A stretch of 64,000 nucleotides of DNA from positions 1-64,000 of the forward strand of contig NZ_BLLH01000006.1 of assembly GCF_011170065.1 (NCBI RefSeq), read 5' to 3'. The notes beneath the pieces are model-generated. The model worked only from the letters and a program-made list of their open reading frames with translations. It did no database searches and was not told the DNA's origin. The position numbers and the translations under genes are program-made. Of the stretch, positions 63,721 through 64,000 are shown one piece after another. Each line of letters begins with the position of its first letter. Position 1 is the stretch's first letter. Origin of the DNA: Pseudolactococcus insecticola. Its GTDB lineage: Bacteria > Bacillota > Bacilli > Lactobacillales > Streptococcaceae.

Positions 63721-63723
63721 AAG

Positions 63724-63818
63724 CAACTGGTGGGAATCGAACCCACACTTTTAAAGAAAATTACATAAAAGAGACATTCAAAATCGGGAAATATTAAAAG
63801 TCTCGCCACGAGCAGTTG
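63724..63818 (-). ncRNA. tRNA-like four-way-junction RNA
   Basis: Minus-strand RNA: CAACTG/CAGTTG (6 bp, acceptor-like); CTCG-TGG-CGAG hairpin; ACTTTT/AAAAGT (6 bp, enclosing 43 bases); and GTGGG-TTCGATT-CCCAC, a canonical tRNA T arm. The four helices abut with no unpaired linkers, total 21 Watson-Crick pairs. There is no anticodon arm and no encoded CCA. A terminator follows at once. Outer strands CCTAAGCAA (63850-63842) and TTGCTTAGG (63726-63718) can form a competing 9-bp helix that overlaps both the acceptor-like and terminator stems. Confidence 0.6.
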
Positions 63819-63838
63819 TGTCAAAAAAGCAGTTTTAT

Positions 63839-63853
63839 GACTTGCTTAGGTCA
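63839..63853. promoter_or_regulatory. 15-bp repeat B upstream of the tRNA-like RNA
   Basis: Identical to 62967-62981. It contains the 5' strand of the outer helix of the tRNA-like RNA, so it might function as DNA operator, as RNA, or both. Confidence 0.5.
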
Positions 63854-63922
63854 GCCAAACAATAAGCTCCCAAAATAAAAATTGGGCTTGATATGGTGCT
63901 TCCAAAAATTGTAAAATTTAAG

Positions 63923-63952
63923 GTATAATAAAAGTACAAATCTTAGGAGTGC
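63923..63952 (+). promoter_or_regulatory. Promoter and ribosome-binding site for the outward gene
   Basis: TATAAT follows AAGG near 63925, and AGGAG lies upstream of the ATG at 63962 (spacer 12, longer than usual). Confidence 0.4.
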
Positions 63953-63961
63953 ATAAATTTT

Positions 63962-64000
63962 ATGAAACCATTTTTTAATTTTATTGATCCATTATTTAGT
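63962..64000 (+). CDS. Start of an outward-facing gene (cut by window edge)
   Basis: Only 13 codons are visible (MKPFFNFIDPLFS). It has a promoter-like and a ribosome-binding sequence upstream and faces away from the ICE transfer operon, so it may be the last ICE gene or the first chromosomal gene. Too short to identify. Confidence 0.4.
   Translation, partial: MKPFFNFIDPLFS

Noticed and set aside
63724-63818. Ordinary tRNA or tmRNA gene
   Set aside because: There is no anticodon arm, no conserved D loop GG, no CCA and no tag-coding region, so neither class fits despite the perfect T arm.
28712-63930. Similar GGTATAAT-containing stretches near lrgA and near the right edge as attL/attR
   Set aside because: They are in inverted, not direct, orientation and are simply -10 promoter boxes.
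28319-64000. CRISPR array or insertion sequence
   Set aside because: The repeats found are coding tandem repeats or oriT-type repeats; no repeat-spacer pattern and no transposase gene were seen.

Overview
The window reads as about 28.7 kb of core chromosome from a Lactococcus-like member of the Streptococcaceae, followed by about 35 kb of an integrative and conjugative element (ICE) of the Tn916/ICEBs1 (MobT-TcpA) superfamily. Evidence for Lactococcus: a 279-residue, divergent ThyA; a perfect PurBox placed about 76 bases upstream of the predicted guaC start point, as in L. lactis; gene content such as parC/parE, cca-dapB, rimM-trmD and lrgAB; and a conjugation adhesin of the antigen I/II type, reminiscent of lactococcal CluA. 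This is inference; no 16S gene is present.

Left part (1-28700). Almost everything lies on the minus strand. A two-gene secreted-protein operon with a repeat-rich, edge-truncated surface protein (1-1592) is followed by thyA; an operon running from rimM-trmD through a HAD phosphatase, a DUF1149 protein, degV, dapB and cca to an Uup-type ABC-F ATPase; rpsP-khpA; guaC; cls; yczE (the only plus-strand gene); guaA; rluD-lspA; topA; parE-ktrB-ktrA-parC; a ROK kinase under a cre site; a GntR regulator; and lrgAB. Six of these genes (thyA, rimM, cls, yczE, lspA, gntR) have a -10 box exactly six bases before the start codon, which predicts leaderless mRNAs.

Right part (28.7-64 kb), the ICE. A tyrosine integrase and a small Xis-like protein mark one end. 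Next come an MntA/HepT toxin-antitoxin pair with a tRNA-like sequence just upstream, small zinc-ribbon genes, an orphan C5 cytosine methyltransferase, two secreted carbohydrate-active proteins (a parallel beta-helix protein and a GH43-like protein), an ArdA-like protein, and the mating-channel genes: peptidoglycan hydrolase, RelE/ParE-type TA pair, VirB6-like protein with a 24-residue repeat, VirB4 ATPase, TcpE, a TcpD-like protein and a TcpC fused to an IF-2 N-terminal domain. Then follow an LPXTG protein and a giant adhesin without an anchor, a DUF5648 secreted protein, a run of small unknown genes including three tandem paralogues, two very acidic ArdA-like paralogues, the MobT relaxase, an oriT region, the TcpA coupling protein, two DUF961 proteins and an HTH regulator. 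The far edge holds a compact tRNA-like four-way junction RNA with its own terminator, and the first codons of an outward-facing gene. Only one ICE end can be placed with reasonable confidence, next to int; the other end is near or beyond base 64000.

The least explained items are the two tRNA-like elements. One (31144-31209) sits directly upstream of mntA-hepT, a family in which a HEPN toxin is known to act on tRNA 3' ends. The other (63724-63818) forms four helices that meet with no unpaired linker bases, lies upstream of a terminator, and can adopt a competing outer helix. Also notable are the 30-base inverted repeats near oriT, the IF-2N/TcpC fusion, the adhesin architecture and the set of leaderless promoters.
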